A stretch of 15,667 nt of DNA from an uncultured Eubacteriales bacterium (GCA_902782895.1 CACZPA010000228.1:1-15667), one strand, 5' to 3'. Counted from the first letter of the stretch, positions 1-7,045 are shown. Program-made: numbers and translations. Notes: a model not told the origin generated them from the letters alone.

Positions 1-1
1 C

Positions 2-514
2 CTGGAAGAGGCGGCTGAGGTTTCTCAGTGGCTGCAGTGTGAAGGCTATAAGGGTATCTTCCAGGAAGCGCGTCGGCAGGCTCCGCATTGCGCGATGTCG
101 ATCAACTGGTGTTATTGCGAGCCCTGGCTGTGCCCGTCCAACAACAGTCTGCTAAGCTACGGTGGACATCCGAAGAAGGCCTATTATGCGGTGCAGAGCT
201 CCTTGCGGCCGAAGCTTCTGAGTGCGCGGATCCCTAAGTTCAGCTGGCAGCCCGGAGAGGAATTCACGGCCGAGGTCTGGCTGCTCAATGATTCGGGGAA
301 GCCTGTCGAAGCAGACATCCGGATCCGGCTCGTTATCGGAGACGAAACGTATGATCTTGGCGAATGGCATGCGGCATCGGACGGCGCGAATGTCTGCGGA
401 CCTACCGTGAAATGCGTCCTGCCGCGATCCGATGCCCGACGGATGACGCTGCAGCTTGCAGCGGACAAAGGATTCCTTGACAGCTCCTATACTGTATGTC
501 TGTACAAGGAGTAA
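2..514 (+). CDS. GH2-family glycoside hydrolase, C-terminal part (5' end outside window)
   Basis: The frame is open from the first bases and ends with TAA, giving 170 residues of a protein whose start and catalytic domain lie upstream of the window. The segment around residues 30-60 reads AMSINWCYCEPW, then NNSLLSYGGHPKKAYYAVQ. This matches the end of the TIM barrel in beta-mannosidase/exo-glucosaminidase-like GH2 enzymes, where a conserved W-N-x-P-W stretch is followed by PK-AYYAV. After it comes a beta-rich domain (SARIPKFSWQPGEEFTAEVW) typical of the C-terminal immunoglobulin-like domains of these enzymes. Substrate cannot be assigned because no catalytic residue is in the window. No terminator is visible after the stop, and the next promoter begins 14 bases downstream. 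GH2-type family membership is a recognition by motif; specificity is open. Confidence 0.78.
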   Translation: MEEAAEVSQWLQCEGYKGIFQEARRQAPHCAMSINWCYCEPWLCPSNNSLLSYGGHPKKAYYAVQSSLRPKLLSARIPKFSWQPGEEFTAEVWLLNDSGKPVEADIRIRLVIGDETYDLGEWHAASDGANVCGPTVKCVLPRSDARRMTLQLAADKGFLDSSYTVCLYKE

Positions 515-528
515 AACACCGGAATTTC

Positions 529-557
529 TTGACATTTTATCGCAAATAAGGTATATT
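529..557 (+). promoter_or_regulatory. Sigma-A-type promoter for the 583-5786 gene run
   Basis: TTGACA at 529-534 and TATATT at 552-557 are separated by exactly 17 bases, a near-consensus housekeeping promoter. A start site near 564 would give a leader of about 19 bases, just long enough to hold the AAGGGAG ribosome binding site. It sits in the short gap after the GH2 stop, so the downstream genes can be transcribed independently of it. Confidence 0.85.
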
Positions 558-567
558 TTTAGCAACG

Positions 568-574
568 AAGGGAG
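568..574 (+). promoter_or_regulatory. Ribosome binding site that fixes the zinc-ribbon gene start
   Basis: AAGGGAG lies 8 bases before the ATG at 583. A GTG at 574 is in the same frame but overlaps this site, so the ATG at 583 is the better start. Confidence 0.75.
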
Positions 575-582
575 TGTTTAAC

Positions 583-1083
583 ATGGCTGAAAGAAGAGAG
601 ATATGGGATTCCATTATAAAGAGGTCGCAGAAGGTCGCGGCGTCCGTCGCGAAGCAGGCGCAGACGATCGCGCAGACCGCGCAGAAGAAGACTGTGCAGA
701 CCGTGGACGCGGTCAAGGTTGAGAATCAGATCAAGAAAACCCGTCAGATCCTGCAGGAAGAGTACGCGATGCTGGGACAGGTCGTTTATCAGATCGAGAA
801 GGGCAATGTGAACCGGGACGATGATGTCCTGAAAGCTGCCTGCAAGAGGATCGAGCGGACGCTGGAGCGGATCGCCGAGCTGCAGGAGGAGAAGCAGAAA
901 ATCGGTAACGATGAGGCTGCCGAGACTGCCGAAGCAACAGAAGAGACCGAGGAGGCTGAGTCCGAAGAAGCCGATGATGAGGACGCAGATAACGCGCCGG
1001 ACATGAAGATCTGTCCGCATTGCAATGCCGGCAACGCGCCGGACGCGAAGGTCTGCGTAGCCTGCGGTAAGGAACTGGAATAA
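583..1083 (+). CDS. Coiled-coil protein with C-terminal zinc ribbon
   Basis: 166 residues. Residues 1-107 are highly charged and helical, with a likely coiled coil at 45-107. An acidic Glu/Ala/Asp-rich linker follows at 110-140. The last 25 residues form a zinc ribbon with CPHC (144-147) and CVAC (158-161), the four probable zinc ligands, embedded in two short repeats of the form APD-x-K-x-C-x-x-C. There is no signal peptide or membrane segment, so it should be cytoplasmic. Such short zinc ribbons often mediate protein or nucleic-acid contacts, but no function can be assigned. It is the first gene after a strong promoter and is followed after 2 bases by the next gene, so it is probably co-transcribed with the membrane and sporulation genes downstream. 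The gene is real; its role is unknown. Confidence 0.85.
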   Translation: MAERREIWDSIIKRSQKVAASVAKQAQTIAQTAQKKTVQTVDAVKVENQIKKTRQILQEEYAMLGQVVYQIEKGNVNRDDDVLKAACKRIERTLERIAELQEEKQKIGNDEAAETAEATEETEEAESEEADDEDADNAPDMKICPHCNAGNAPDAKVCVACGKELE

Positions 1084-1085
1084 GC

Positions 1086-1355
1086 ATGGCTTCCGATAAG
1101 GATTTTACGCCAAAGATCCATCCGGATACCTATTATATCTGTGCGCATCCGGACCACAAAGGATCCATGGAGATCTTCAAAGGCGCCTCGCTTGTTAAAG
1201 TGATGGAGACGGACAGCGGGTATGAGATTATCGGAGAGGCGGCGTCACGGGAGGACGCGATCGCTTTTACCGTCCATACCGTCAAGGAAGCGGTCCGGAC
1301 CGATCCGGAGCTTTCCAATCTTAAAGAAGATATCAGAAAGATGTATCACGCATGA
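1086..1355 (+). CDS. Small conserved-looking hypothetical protein
   Basis: 89 residues, soluble, with no signal peptide or membrane segment. It alternates predicted strands (TYYICAHPDHKGSMEIFKG, then KVMETDSGYEIIGEAAS) with a C-terminal helical part (REDAIAFTVHTVKEAV onward), suggesting a small alpha/beta fold. I do not recognise the family. The start lies 2 bases after the previous stop with only a weak purine-rich site (AAGGAA at 1070-1075), which suggests translational coupling. Its TGA overlaps the start of the next gene as ATGA. The tight packing on both sides supports it as a real gene of the same operon. A role linked to the adjacent membrane protein is only a guess from position. Confidence 0.75.
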   Translation: MASDKDFTPKIHPDTYYICAHPDHKGSMEIFKGASLVKVMETDSGYEIIGEAASREDAIAFTVHTVKEAVRTDPELSNLKEDIRKMYHA

Positions 1356-2035
1356 ACAAGTATCCTGTATGGGCTAAAATCGCGGCGTTCTGCGCCGGGT
1401 TCCTGTTTTTGATTGTGCTGTTCCTTACATGCTTCCAGATGACGGTATTTAACCGGAGGTTTGTCAGCAAGGAAATGCAGAAATACGGCGTCGCGCAGCG
1501 GATCGGTATGACGGATGAAGCGCTCGACGAGCTGTATGATGAGATGCTGAAATATCTTGAAGGCAAACGGGATAATCTGGATATCCGTGTTGTCCGGAAC
1601 GGTCAGGAAACAGACGCGTTCTATGAAAAAGAACTGCTGCACATGGTGGATGTAGAAGCGCTCTTCCGTAAAGGCTTTATTCTGCGCAATGCGCTTGCGG
1701 GTATAACGGCGCTTCTTCTTGTGCTGCTGATCGGCAGGAGACAGTACAGACCGATTTGCGGAGGTTTTCTGGCTGCATCAGGCTTTTTTACGGTTGCTGT
1801 TGGCGTGCTGACATATCTGCTGACAAGGGATTTTGACCGGACATTTATTAAGTTCCATCAGATCTTTTTTACCAATGATCTCTGGCAGCTGAATTACGCG
1901 ACGGACCTGCTGATGAATATCGTGCCGGAGACGTTCTCACAGGATGTCGCGATCCGGACGATCATTACGTTCGCGGCCATCTGGATTCCGCTGCTTATTG
2001 TCAGCGTGGTACTTTTCATTAAGAAAAAGAAATAA
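1352..2035 (+). CDS. DUF1461/TIGR01906 integral membrane protein, Lit-like (putative lipoprotein intramolecular transacylase)
   Basis: 227 residues with four apparent membrane helices at about 6-29, 112-128, 136-157 and 203-223. The RR/QYR loop between helices 2 and 3 and the terminal KKKK place both ends inside and the loops 30-111 and 158-202 outside. The outer loops carry the family motifs: a FNRRFV...MQKYGV region after helix 1, HMVDV with His97, and FIKFHQIFFTNDLW with His169 and Asn175-Asp176. Members of this family include Lit of low-GC Gram-positives, which moves an acyl chain from the lipid moiety of a lipoprotein to the amino group of its N-terminal cysteine, using two extracytoplasmic histidines. 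His97 and His169 are in matching places, so that activity is possible, but many DUF1461 members are untested. It overlaps the preceding gene by ATGA and precedes two sporulation-type genes. Family assignment is firm; enzymatic role is inference. Confidence 0.85.
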   Translation: MNKYPVWAKIAAFCAGFLFLIVLFLTCFQMTVFNRRFVSKEMQKYGVAQRIGMTDEALDELYDEMLKYLEGKRDNLDIRVVRNGQETDAFYEKELLHMVDVEALFRKGFILRNALAGITALLLVLLIGRRQYRPICGGFLAASGFFTVAVGVLTYLLTRDFDRTFIKFHQIFFTNDLWQLNYATDLLMNIVPETFSQDVAIRTIITFAAIWIPLLIVSVVLFIKKKK

Positions 2036-2071
2036 CAGACCAGCCGGATTATCGGAAGAAAGGAGGGGCCT

Positions 2072-3334
2072 ATGGGGATAGTTCTGACAGTCCTTTTGAC
2101 GATCCTGAAATGGATCGGTCTGATTCTGCTGTGGATCCTCATCGCGATCGCGGCGATTATTCTGCTGATCGTAGTGCTCCTGACGATTCCGATCCGAATC
2201 CGCGCGAAAGGCGCGTTTGATCAGAAGCAGAACGTTCTGGATCTGAACGCCGATATCAGCTATTTCCTGAAACTGGTTCACGCGCGGGTCTTCCTGCGCG
2301 ACAAAAAGATGGCCTGGCAGCTGAAGATCGCCGGCAAGACGATCAAATCGTCAGGGCAGTCCGAGAAGCCGCCGGATCAGACGGATAAATCGTCGGATGA
2401 GAGCTCCGAGGCGGCTGAAAATACGGAAAAAGCAGAAAGCGCCGAGACAGCAGAAAGCGCCGAGACAGCCAAGAGCACGAATGAAGCAGCCGCGGACGTC
2501 ACCGTAGAGGAAAAGACAGAAGAATTCGATACGGAAGCCAAGTCGGACGAAGCAAACGCTGAAGAAGCCAGGGCTGAAGAAAAAACCGAGGCAAACCCGG
2601 ATGCTGCGGCCGAAGATAAACCAAAAGAAAAACCCGACAAGAAGCCGAAGAAATCTAAGACAAAGCCAAAAGCCGCAAAAGATTCCGACGAGGCTGTGAA
2701 CGAGGACGGTGTTCCGGACTGGGCTGTGGAGCTCATGGAGCCGATCGGGCCGACCAAGATCGAAGAGATCGAGGAGAAGATCGGCGCGCTGCTCGCGAAA
2801 GTCGATCATTATTATGACCTCTATGAGAGAGCGCCGGGCAAACGGAAAGTAATCCGCGCTTTATTCCGGATGATTGGAAGGATCCTGCGGCAGTTCTGGT
2901 TCCGAAACAGTGAAATCAAAGCTGTTTACGGACTGTCTGATCCGGGCACGATGGGAACGATTCAGGCGGTAATCGGAATGCTTGGCTGTTATGTTCCCGA
3001 TAAAGGCTTGCGGATAGAGGTCGATCCGGATTTCGACGAGGAGAATATTCACGTTGACGCGGATCTGAAGCTGCGGATTCACATCCAGGCTTTTATTCAT
3101 TCCGCGCTGTGTTTCGTCTTCAACCTGAACGTGCTGCGGCTTGTGATCTATGTGATTCGCTCGCTGCGGCAGGATAAGAAATCAGAAGACGATAAGACGG
3201 ACAACAAGAAAGCCAAAGACAAGAAGAAAAAAGACAAAAAGAAACCGGAGAAGAGCAAGGATTCCGGCAAAGATCAGAATAAACAAGAGTTGGAACAGTG
3301 TGCGGACCACGCTGTGGAAAGGAGCAATTCATGA
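2072..3334 (+). CDS. ytfI: DUF2953 membrane protein, YtfI type
   Basis: 420 residues, preceded by a strong site (AAAGGAGG at 2059-2066, 5 bases before ATG). One or two membrane helices fill residues 4-42, followed by IPIRIRAKGAF and a beta-rich stretch to about 90. A low-complexity linker rich in Glu, Ala, Lys and Asp covers about 92-213. The conserved DUF2953 C-terminal part runs from about 225 to 367, including KAVYGLSDPGTMGTIQAV and LRIEVDPDFDEENIHVDADL and a hydrophobic segment at 340-362. A lysine-rich tail ends the protein. In Bacillus subtilis ytfI lies directly before ytfJ (gerW), and the same order is seen here, with an ATGA overlap to gerW. The family is linked to spore formers; its biochemical role is not established. 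The linker makes it longer than typical relatives of about 200-250 residues. Confidence 0.85.
   Translation: MGIVLTVLLTILKWIGLILLWILIAIAAIILLIVVLLTIPIRIRAKGAFDQKQNVLDLNADISYFLKLVHARVFLRDKKMAWQLKIAGKTIKSSGQSEKPPDQTDKSSDESSEAAENTEKAESAETAESAETAKSTNEAAADVTVEEKTEEFDTEAKSDEANAEEARAEEKTEANPDAAAEDKPKEKPDKKPKKSKTKPKAAKDSDEAVNEDGVPDWAVELMEPIGPTKIEEIEEKIGALLAKVDHYYDLYERAPGKRKVIRALFRMIGRILRQFWFRNSEIKAVYGLSDPGTMGTIQAVIGMLGCYVPDKGLRIEVDPDFDEENIHVDADLKLRIHIQAFIHSALCFVFNLNVLRLVIYVIRSLRQDKKSEDDKTDNKKAKDKKKKDKKKPEKSKDSGKDQNKQELEQCADHAVERSNS
2432..2467 (+). repeat. 18-bp tandem duplication inside the DUF2953 gene
   Basis: Two identical 18-base copies (2432-2449 and 2450-2467) encode AESAET twice in the disordered linker of the protein. 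The exact identity points to recent slippage-type duplication, which keeps the frame. Confidence 0.85.
3318..3324 (+). promoter_or_regulatory. Ribosome binding site that fixes the gerW start
   Basis: AAAGGAG lies 6 bases before the ATG at 3331. An in-frame upstream ATG at 3298 has no such site, and using it would put this motif inside the gene, so 3331 is the start. The site sits inside the 3' end of the preceding gene. Confidence 0.8.
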
Positions 3335-3774
3335 AAGCAAAGGAAGGGTTGAACGATCTGCTGTCTCAGCTGGAGGGCTTTATTACGACGAAGACGGTGG
3401 TCGGAGAGGCGATTCACTTGGGGAATGACACGATCCTGCTTCCGCTTGTGGACGTAACACTGGGTGTCGGCGCCGGCGCCAAGGACAAAAACTATGACAA
3501 GAACGGACTTGTCAGCACGATCGGCGGGGCGAGTGCGAAGATGAGCCCAAGCGCGATTCTGGTCGTACAGCGGGGCAATGTCCGGATCATCAATGTCCGG
3601 AATCAGGATACCGTTACCAAGATCATGGACATGGTACCGGATGTACTGGACCGTGTGTCCAATGGTTTCTCCAAAGAGAAAGAGAACAAGGCTTTCCGAG
3701 CCAAGGTGGACGCTTCCGCCAAGGACGCCAAGGTCGAAACAAAGGCCGATGCCGCGGCAGACAAGCCGGAATAA
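3331..3774 (+). CDS. gerW: GerW (YtfJ) family sporulation protein
   Basis: 147 residues. The GerW domain covers about 8-112: a helix LNDLLSQLEGF, then TVVGEAIHLGNDTILLPLVDV, a glycine-rich VGAGA segment, GGASAKMSPSAILVVQ, and NVRIINV ending in a helix IMDMVPDVLDRV. These are the recognisable landmarks of YtfJ/GerW. The last 35 residues are a charged Lys/Ala/Asp tail. In B. subtilis GerW is made during sporulation and is needed for normal germination response; it is a soluble protein. The start overlaps the stop of the DUF2953 gene by ATGA, the same pairing as ytfI-ytfJ. No sporulation-sigma promoter was recognised immediately upstream. Transcription may come from the promoter at 529-557 or from an unseen internal one. 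Family call is secure. Confidence 0.93.
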   Translation: MKAKEGLNDLLSQLEGFITTKTVVGEAIHLGNDTILLPLVDVTLGVGAGAKDKNYDKNGLVSTIGGASAKMSPSAILVVQRGNVRIINVRNQDTVTKIMDMVPDVLDRVSNGFSKEKENKAFRAKVDASAKDAKVETKADAAADKPE

Positions 3775-3797
3775 TCCGTGGGACAGGGGGCACGGCT

Positions 3798-5786
3798 ATG
3801 ATTCTGTATGTTAACGCAAAGGCAGGCAGGGACGGAAACGGTTCCAAAGAGATGCCCTTCAAGCACATTCAGGATGCTGCGCGTATCGCGATGCCGGGAG
3901 ATGAGGTACTGGTCGCGCCGGGGATCTATCGCGAATATGTAGATCCGAAGCACGGCGGTACAGAGGACGCGAGGATCGTTTATCGCAGCGAAGAACCGCT
4001 TGGCGCCGTCATTACAGGCGCGGAGCCGCTGCGGAACTGGACGAGACACAGTGAAAAAGTCTGGACGGCACGCGTGGACAACCGTGTTTTCGGCAGCTAT
4101 AATCCTTATACGACCTATGTCTACGGAGACTGGTATTTTGCCGGCAAAAGCAAACATACCGGTGTTGTCTATCTGAACGATAAAATGCTCTATGAAGCCG
4201 CGTCCATTGAGGAATGCGCGCGGGGCGAAGTCTACGAACACTCCTGGGATCCGGATGCTTCGATCTACAAATGGTACGCGGAGCAGGACGGGAACGAAAC
4301 GGTTTTCTACGCGAATTTTCAGGACAAGGATCCGAACTGTGAGAATGTCGAGATCAATGTGCGGCGCGAGTGCTTCATGCCGTCGGTGACGGGAATCGGA
4401 TATATAACGGTCAGCGGCTTCATGGTCTGTAAAGCCGCGACGACGTGGGCTCCGCCGGCAGCTTTCCAGGACTGCATGATCGGTCCGCACTGGTCCAAAG
4501 GATGGATTATTGAGGACTGCGATATTTCCAACAGCAAATGCTCCGGTATCGGACTTGGTAAATACTACGACCCGGAGAACGATCATTTCTTTACTGTACA
4601 TCATGTGAAAAGCCCGACGCAGATGGAGCGTGACGCGGTGTGCCGCGGGCAGTATCACGGCTGGCTTAAGGAAAAGGTCGGCAGTCACATCATCCGCCGC
4701 AACAATATCCATCACTGCGAACAGGGCGGCATTATCGGCCGGATGGGCGGCGTTTTCAGCATTATCGAAGACAATCACATTCATCATATCAACAACATGA
4801 TGGAGCTTGGCGGCGCGGAGATCGCGGGCATCAAGATGCATGCCGCGATCGATGTAACGATCCGCCGCAACCATATCCACCATTGCACAATGGGCGTCTG
4901 GAATGACTGGGAGGCGCAGGGGACGCGGATCAGTCAGAATCTGATGCATGACAACATGCGTCCGCCTTACCTGAAGCAGCTCACGGGCGGCATGACGAGT
5001 CAGGATATCTTTGTGGAGGTCGGCCATGGTCCGACTCTGATCGACAACAATATTCTCCTGTCGGATGTCAGCCTGCGGATCGCGACCGAAGGCATCGCGA
5101 TGGTACACAATCTGATCTGCGGAGCTTTGACCTATGTCGGCGAGGGGACAGGACCTCGCTATACGCCTTACCATATGCCGCACCGGACGGAAGTCATGGG
5201 CTTCATGACGATCCTGCACGGAGACGACCGGTTCTACAACAATATCTTCGTGCAGAAATGGCCTGCGGATGGCTTCGCGGCGCGGAGTGACAATACAGAC
5301 CGTCCGCTCACGGAGAACCGGGAAGTCGGTACGCATGTATGGGATGGATATCCGACTTATGATGAGTGGATCGCGCAGTTCGATATGGACACGGATACGC
5401 CGAATATGATGAAGCTGGCGCCGGCGCATGAGTCCCATCTGCCGGTCTGGATCGACGGAAATGTGTATTTCAACGGGGCAAAGGCCTGGGAGAAAGAGCA
5501 GCATAACCGCATCGATACGGAGCACACCGTCAGCGTGGATCTTGCGGAGAAGGACGGGAAACTTGTCTTGGAGACGGATCTGTATCAGTATCTGGACGGT
5601 TTCCGCTGCGGGATGATTGATTCCGATATCCTCGGACGTGCGTTTGAACCGGATCAGCGCTTTGAGAATCCGGACGGTACCGCGATCCGCTTTGATTCCG
5701 ACTATCTGGGAGAACATCGCGGACTCGATATTCTGCCCGGTCCCTTCGCCTCGGAGGAAGAAGTCGGAAAGGCACTGTGGCTGTAA
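3798..5786 (+). CDS. GH120 beta-xylosidase-like enzyme, right-handed parallel beta-helix
   Basis: 662 residues with no signal peptide, so probably cytoplasmic and acting on imported xylo-oligosaccharides. The N-terminus (ILYVNAKAGRDGNGSKEMPF, AARIAMPGDEVLVAPGIYRE) is the usual opening of a DUF1565-like beta-helix. Later segments GPHWSKGWIIEDCDI, GSHIIRRNNIHHCEQGGIIG, EIAGIKMHAAIDVTI and GVWNDWEAQGTR closely follow GH120, whose founder is XylC of Thermoanaerobacterium saccharolyticum. By that alignment, made from memory, Asp370 in NDWEAQGTR is the nucleophile and Glu407 in DIFVEVGHGP the general acid/base. About 14 extra residues (near 387-402) lie between them compared with XylC. XylC is about 640 residues, so this gene is full length. 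It starts 23 bases after gerW, with a GGGGG-containing site at 3784-3790, 7 bases before ATG. No separate promoter is visible, so it may share the upstream transcript. Xylosidase specificity is inferred from family. Confidence 0.88.
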   Translation: MILYVNAKAGRDGNGSKEMPFKHIQDAARIAMPGDEVLVAPGIYREYVDPKHGGTEDARIVYRSEEPLGAVITGAEPLRNWTRHSEKVWTARVDNRVFGSYNPYTTYVYGDWYFAGKSKHTGVVYLNDKMLYEAASIEECARGEVYEHSWDPDASIYKWYAEQDGNETVFYANFQDKDPNCENVEINVRRECFMPSVTGIGYITVSGFMVCKAATTWAPPAAFQDCMIGPHWSKGWIIEDCDISNSKCSGIGLGKYYDPENDHFFTVHHVKSPTQMERDAVCRGQYHGWLKEKVGSHIIRRNNIHHCEQGGIIGRMGGVFSIIEDNHIHHINNMMELGGAEIAGIKMHAAIDVTIRRNHIHHCTMGVWNDWEAQGTRISQNLMHDNMRPPYLKQLTGGMTSQDIFVEVGHGPTLIDNNILLSDVSLRIATEGIAMVHNLICGALTYVGEGTGPRYTPYHMPHRTEVMGFMTILHGDDRFYNNIFVQKWPADGFAARSDNTDRPLTENREVGTHVWDGYPTYDEWIAQFDMDTDTPNMMKLAPAHESHLPVWIDGNVYFNGAKAWEKEQHNRIDTEHTVSVDLAEKDGKLVLETDLYQYLDGFRCGMIDSDILGRAFEPDQRFENPDGTAIRFDSDYLGEHRGLDILPGPFASEEEVGKALWL

Positions 5787-5823
5787 ACCGCGGCCGCTGC
5801 GGTAAAAAAAGCATAAAAACGAT

Positions 5824-5873
5824 CCAAGAAACAACCCAAGAAACAACCCAAGAAACAACCCAAGAAACAACCC
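5824..5873. repeat. 12-bp tandem repeat, four exact copies
   Basis: The unit CCAAGAAACAAC occurs four times in perfect register (5824-5835, 5836-5847, 5848-5859, 5860-5871) with two bases of a fifth. It lies in the convergent gap between the GH120 gene and the minus-strand lipoprotein gene, just before the terminator hairpin. It is strongly strand-asymmetric (A/C on +, G/T on -). A short frame through it (QETT repeated) has no ribosome binding site, so I regard it as non-coding. Confidence 0.9.
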
Positions 5874-5882
5874 ATAAAAACA

Positions 5883-5923
5883 GGTGCTGTGCAAGAATGA
5901 GAGAATCATTTTTGCACAGCACC
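5883..5923. terminator. Bidirectional intrinsic terminator hairpin
   Basis: GGTGCTGTGCAA (5883-5894) pairs exactly with TTGCACAGCACC (5912-5923). Pairing continues inward through one G-T wobble and five more pairs to a GAGAA loop (5901-5905), giving about 18 stacked pairs. On the + strand it is followed by ATTTTGTTTGGATTT; on the - strand by TGTTTTTATGGG. Both sides therefore have a modest T tract, fitting termination of the GH120 transcript and of the convergent lipoprotein transcript. The rest of the 222-base gap holds the 12-bp repeat and nothing else recognised. Confidence 0.82.
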
Positions 5924-6008
5924 ATTTTGTTTGGATTTCTGCTCAGACTTATGATCTGGCCGGTTGCACAGCTATAGCATAGCTTCGGAACGTCAAAGCG
6001 CCTGCGGT

Positions 6009-6986
6009 TTACGGCAGATCCTGATAGTCCGGGAACGATACGATGCCCCATTTCCCCTCGGAACGGGCCCAGGCTGAACTGTTCATGACGGGACAGGCAT
6101 CTTCAAATACAAATCCTGTGATCGGACTGCATCCGACATCGAAATACCCCCACAGTCCGGTATCGTCCTGCAGAACGTAGATGCCTTCAGAACAGGGATA
6201 CGGCGCGGCTTCCGCCTGTGACGCGACTGTGCCGTTCTCCGTAAAGAGAACGGTCCGGACGATCCGCGGAACAAACCGGACCTCCGGCATCAGATCGTCT
6301 CCGGAAGGGGAGACAAGATGCCATCCCCAGCTGTCCTGCACGAAGAACTGATGGGTCAGACCGGTCGGCCCGTAAGAAGTATAGACAAAATCCGTGCTGA
6401 GGCCGTCCCGGTTGCCGAGCGCATAGAAAGAACCGGATTTGACCGCGACGAAATCCTCGCTGTTATAGGTTTCCATCGTTCTTCCGTTCAGAATGATGTT
6501 GCGGGAACCGCTCCAGATATACGGCGTATCCGCGACCGGATTCATGTGGATCTCCACATCCGCGATGACGTCATAAGAAGTATTCAGCAGCTGATACGCG
6601 GTGGATTTTTCCGGCAGGACGAGCAGCCCGCCCTGATTCTGACTCCAGCAGATATCCATGTAAATCGCGGGCAGCAGGACGTCTCCGTCCTGGTTCATCA
6701 GGCCGCAGAGACCTTTATCAATAAAAACGACAAAAGGACTGGAGTAGTACATCCCCGCGTGATCCGCGTCCGGCAGCGGGCGGATATAATCCGCGTCGAT
6801 CTTCGGCTCCAGAAGCCAGACATAAGAAGAAACCGGAGCGGCAGGCGCCTGATCTTCGGCGGGAGAGGAAACTGGCGCGATGATGACCGAATGATTGGAA
6901 TCCTCAGAGGATTTGGAATCGGACGGAGAGCACCCGATCAGGGAAAACAACAATACGAAAACCAACAGATAAATGTATTTTTTCAT
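6009..6986 (-). CDS. WG-repeat-like lipoprotein
   Basis: 325 residues. The N-terminus is a lipoprotein signal: MKK, a hydrophobic stretch at 4-17, and lipobox LIGC with Cys19 as the lipidation site, followed by a Ser/Asp/Glu/Pro/Ala-rich spacer to about 53. The mature part contains WG-type units: GLCGLMNQDGDVLLPAIY (92-109, with Cys in place of Trp), SWGWHLVSPSGDDLMPEV (219-236), GLWGYFDVG (277-285) and GKWGIVSFPDY (311-321). It should be anchored on the outer face of the membrane. WG-repeat proteins form beta structures of mostly unknown function, so none is assigned. It is a single gene between a convergent terminator and a divergent gyrB. Transcription starts from the promoter at 7017-7045. 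The ribosome binding site is weak (GAAAAGAG about 10 bases before ATG). Confidence 0.85.
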   Translation of the reverse strand: MKKYIYLLVFVLLFSLIGCSPSDSKSSEDSNHSVIIAPVSSPAEDQAPAAPVSSYVWLLEPKIDADYIRPLPDADHAGMYYSSPFVVFIDKGLCGLMNQDGDVLLPAIYMDICWSQNQGGLLVLPEKSTAYQLLNTSYDVIADVEIHMNPVADTPYIWSGSRNIILNGRTMETYNSEDFVAVKSGSFYALGNRDGLSTDFVYTSYGPTGLTHQFFVQDSWGWHLVSPSGDDLMPEVRFVPRIVRTVLFTENGTVASQAEAAPYPCSEGIYVLQDDTGLWGYFDVGCSPITGFVFEDACPVMNSSAWARSEGKWGIVSFPDYQDLP

Positions 6987-7016
6987 AGGTCAGACTCTTT
7001 TCTCATAATCATGCAT

Positions 7017-7045
7017 AGTATATCACAGATTTCTGTAAATTTCAA
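7017..7045 (-). promoter_or_regulatory. Sigma-A-type promoter for the lipoprotein gene
   Basis: Read on the minus strand, TTGAAA (7045-7040) and TATACT (7022-7017) are 17 bases apart, and TGA directly before the -10 gives an extended -10. The start site would be near 7010, about 25 bases before the ATG. The element overlaps the inverted repeat at 7025-7060. Confidence 0.8.

Noticed and set aside
5788..5803. GC-rich palindrome ACCGCGGCCGCTGCGGT after the GH120 stop
   Set aside because: It is followed by an A run rather than a T run on the + strand, so it is not a terminator for GH120; the hairpin at 5883-5923 fits better.
3603..5909. A 768-codon open frame on the minus strand opposite GH120 and gerW
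   Set aside because: It lies wholly antisense to well-recognised genes, its translation is rich in Arg, His and Ile without any domain, and it lacks a ribosome binding site. It arises from the codon bias of the genes on the + strand.
5777..5977. Short + frame through the 12-bp repeat (QETT repeated)
   Set aside because: It begins inside the GH120 end, lacks a ribosome binding site and runs through the terminator hairpin.
5783..6012. 9-bp inverted repeat GTAAACCGC / GCGGTTTAC at the two convergent stop codons
   Set aside because: Short, far apart, and partly explained by both genes using TAA; likely chance.
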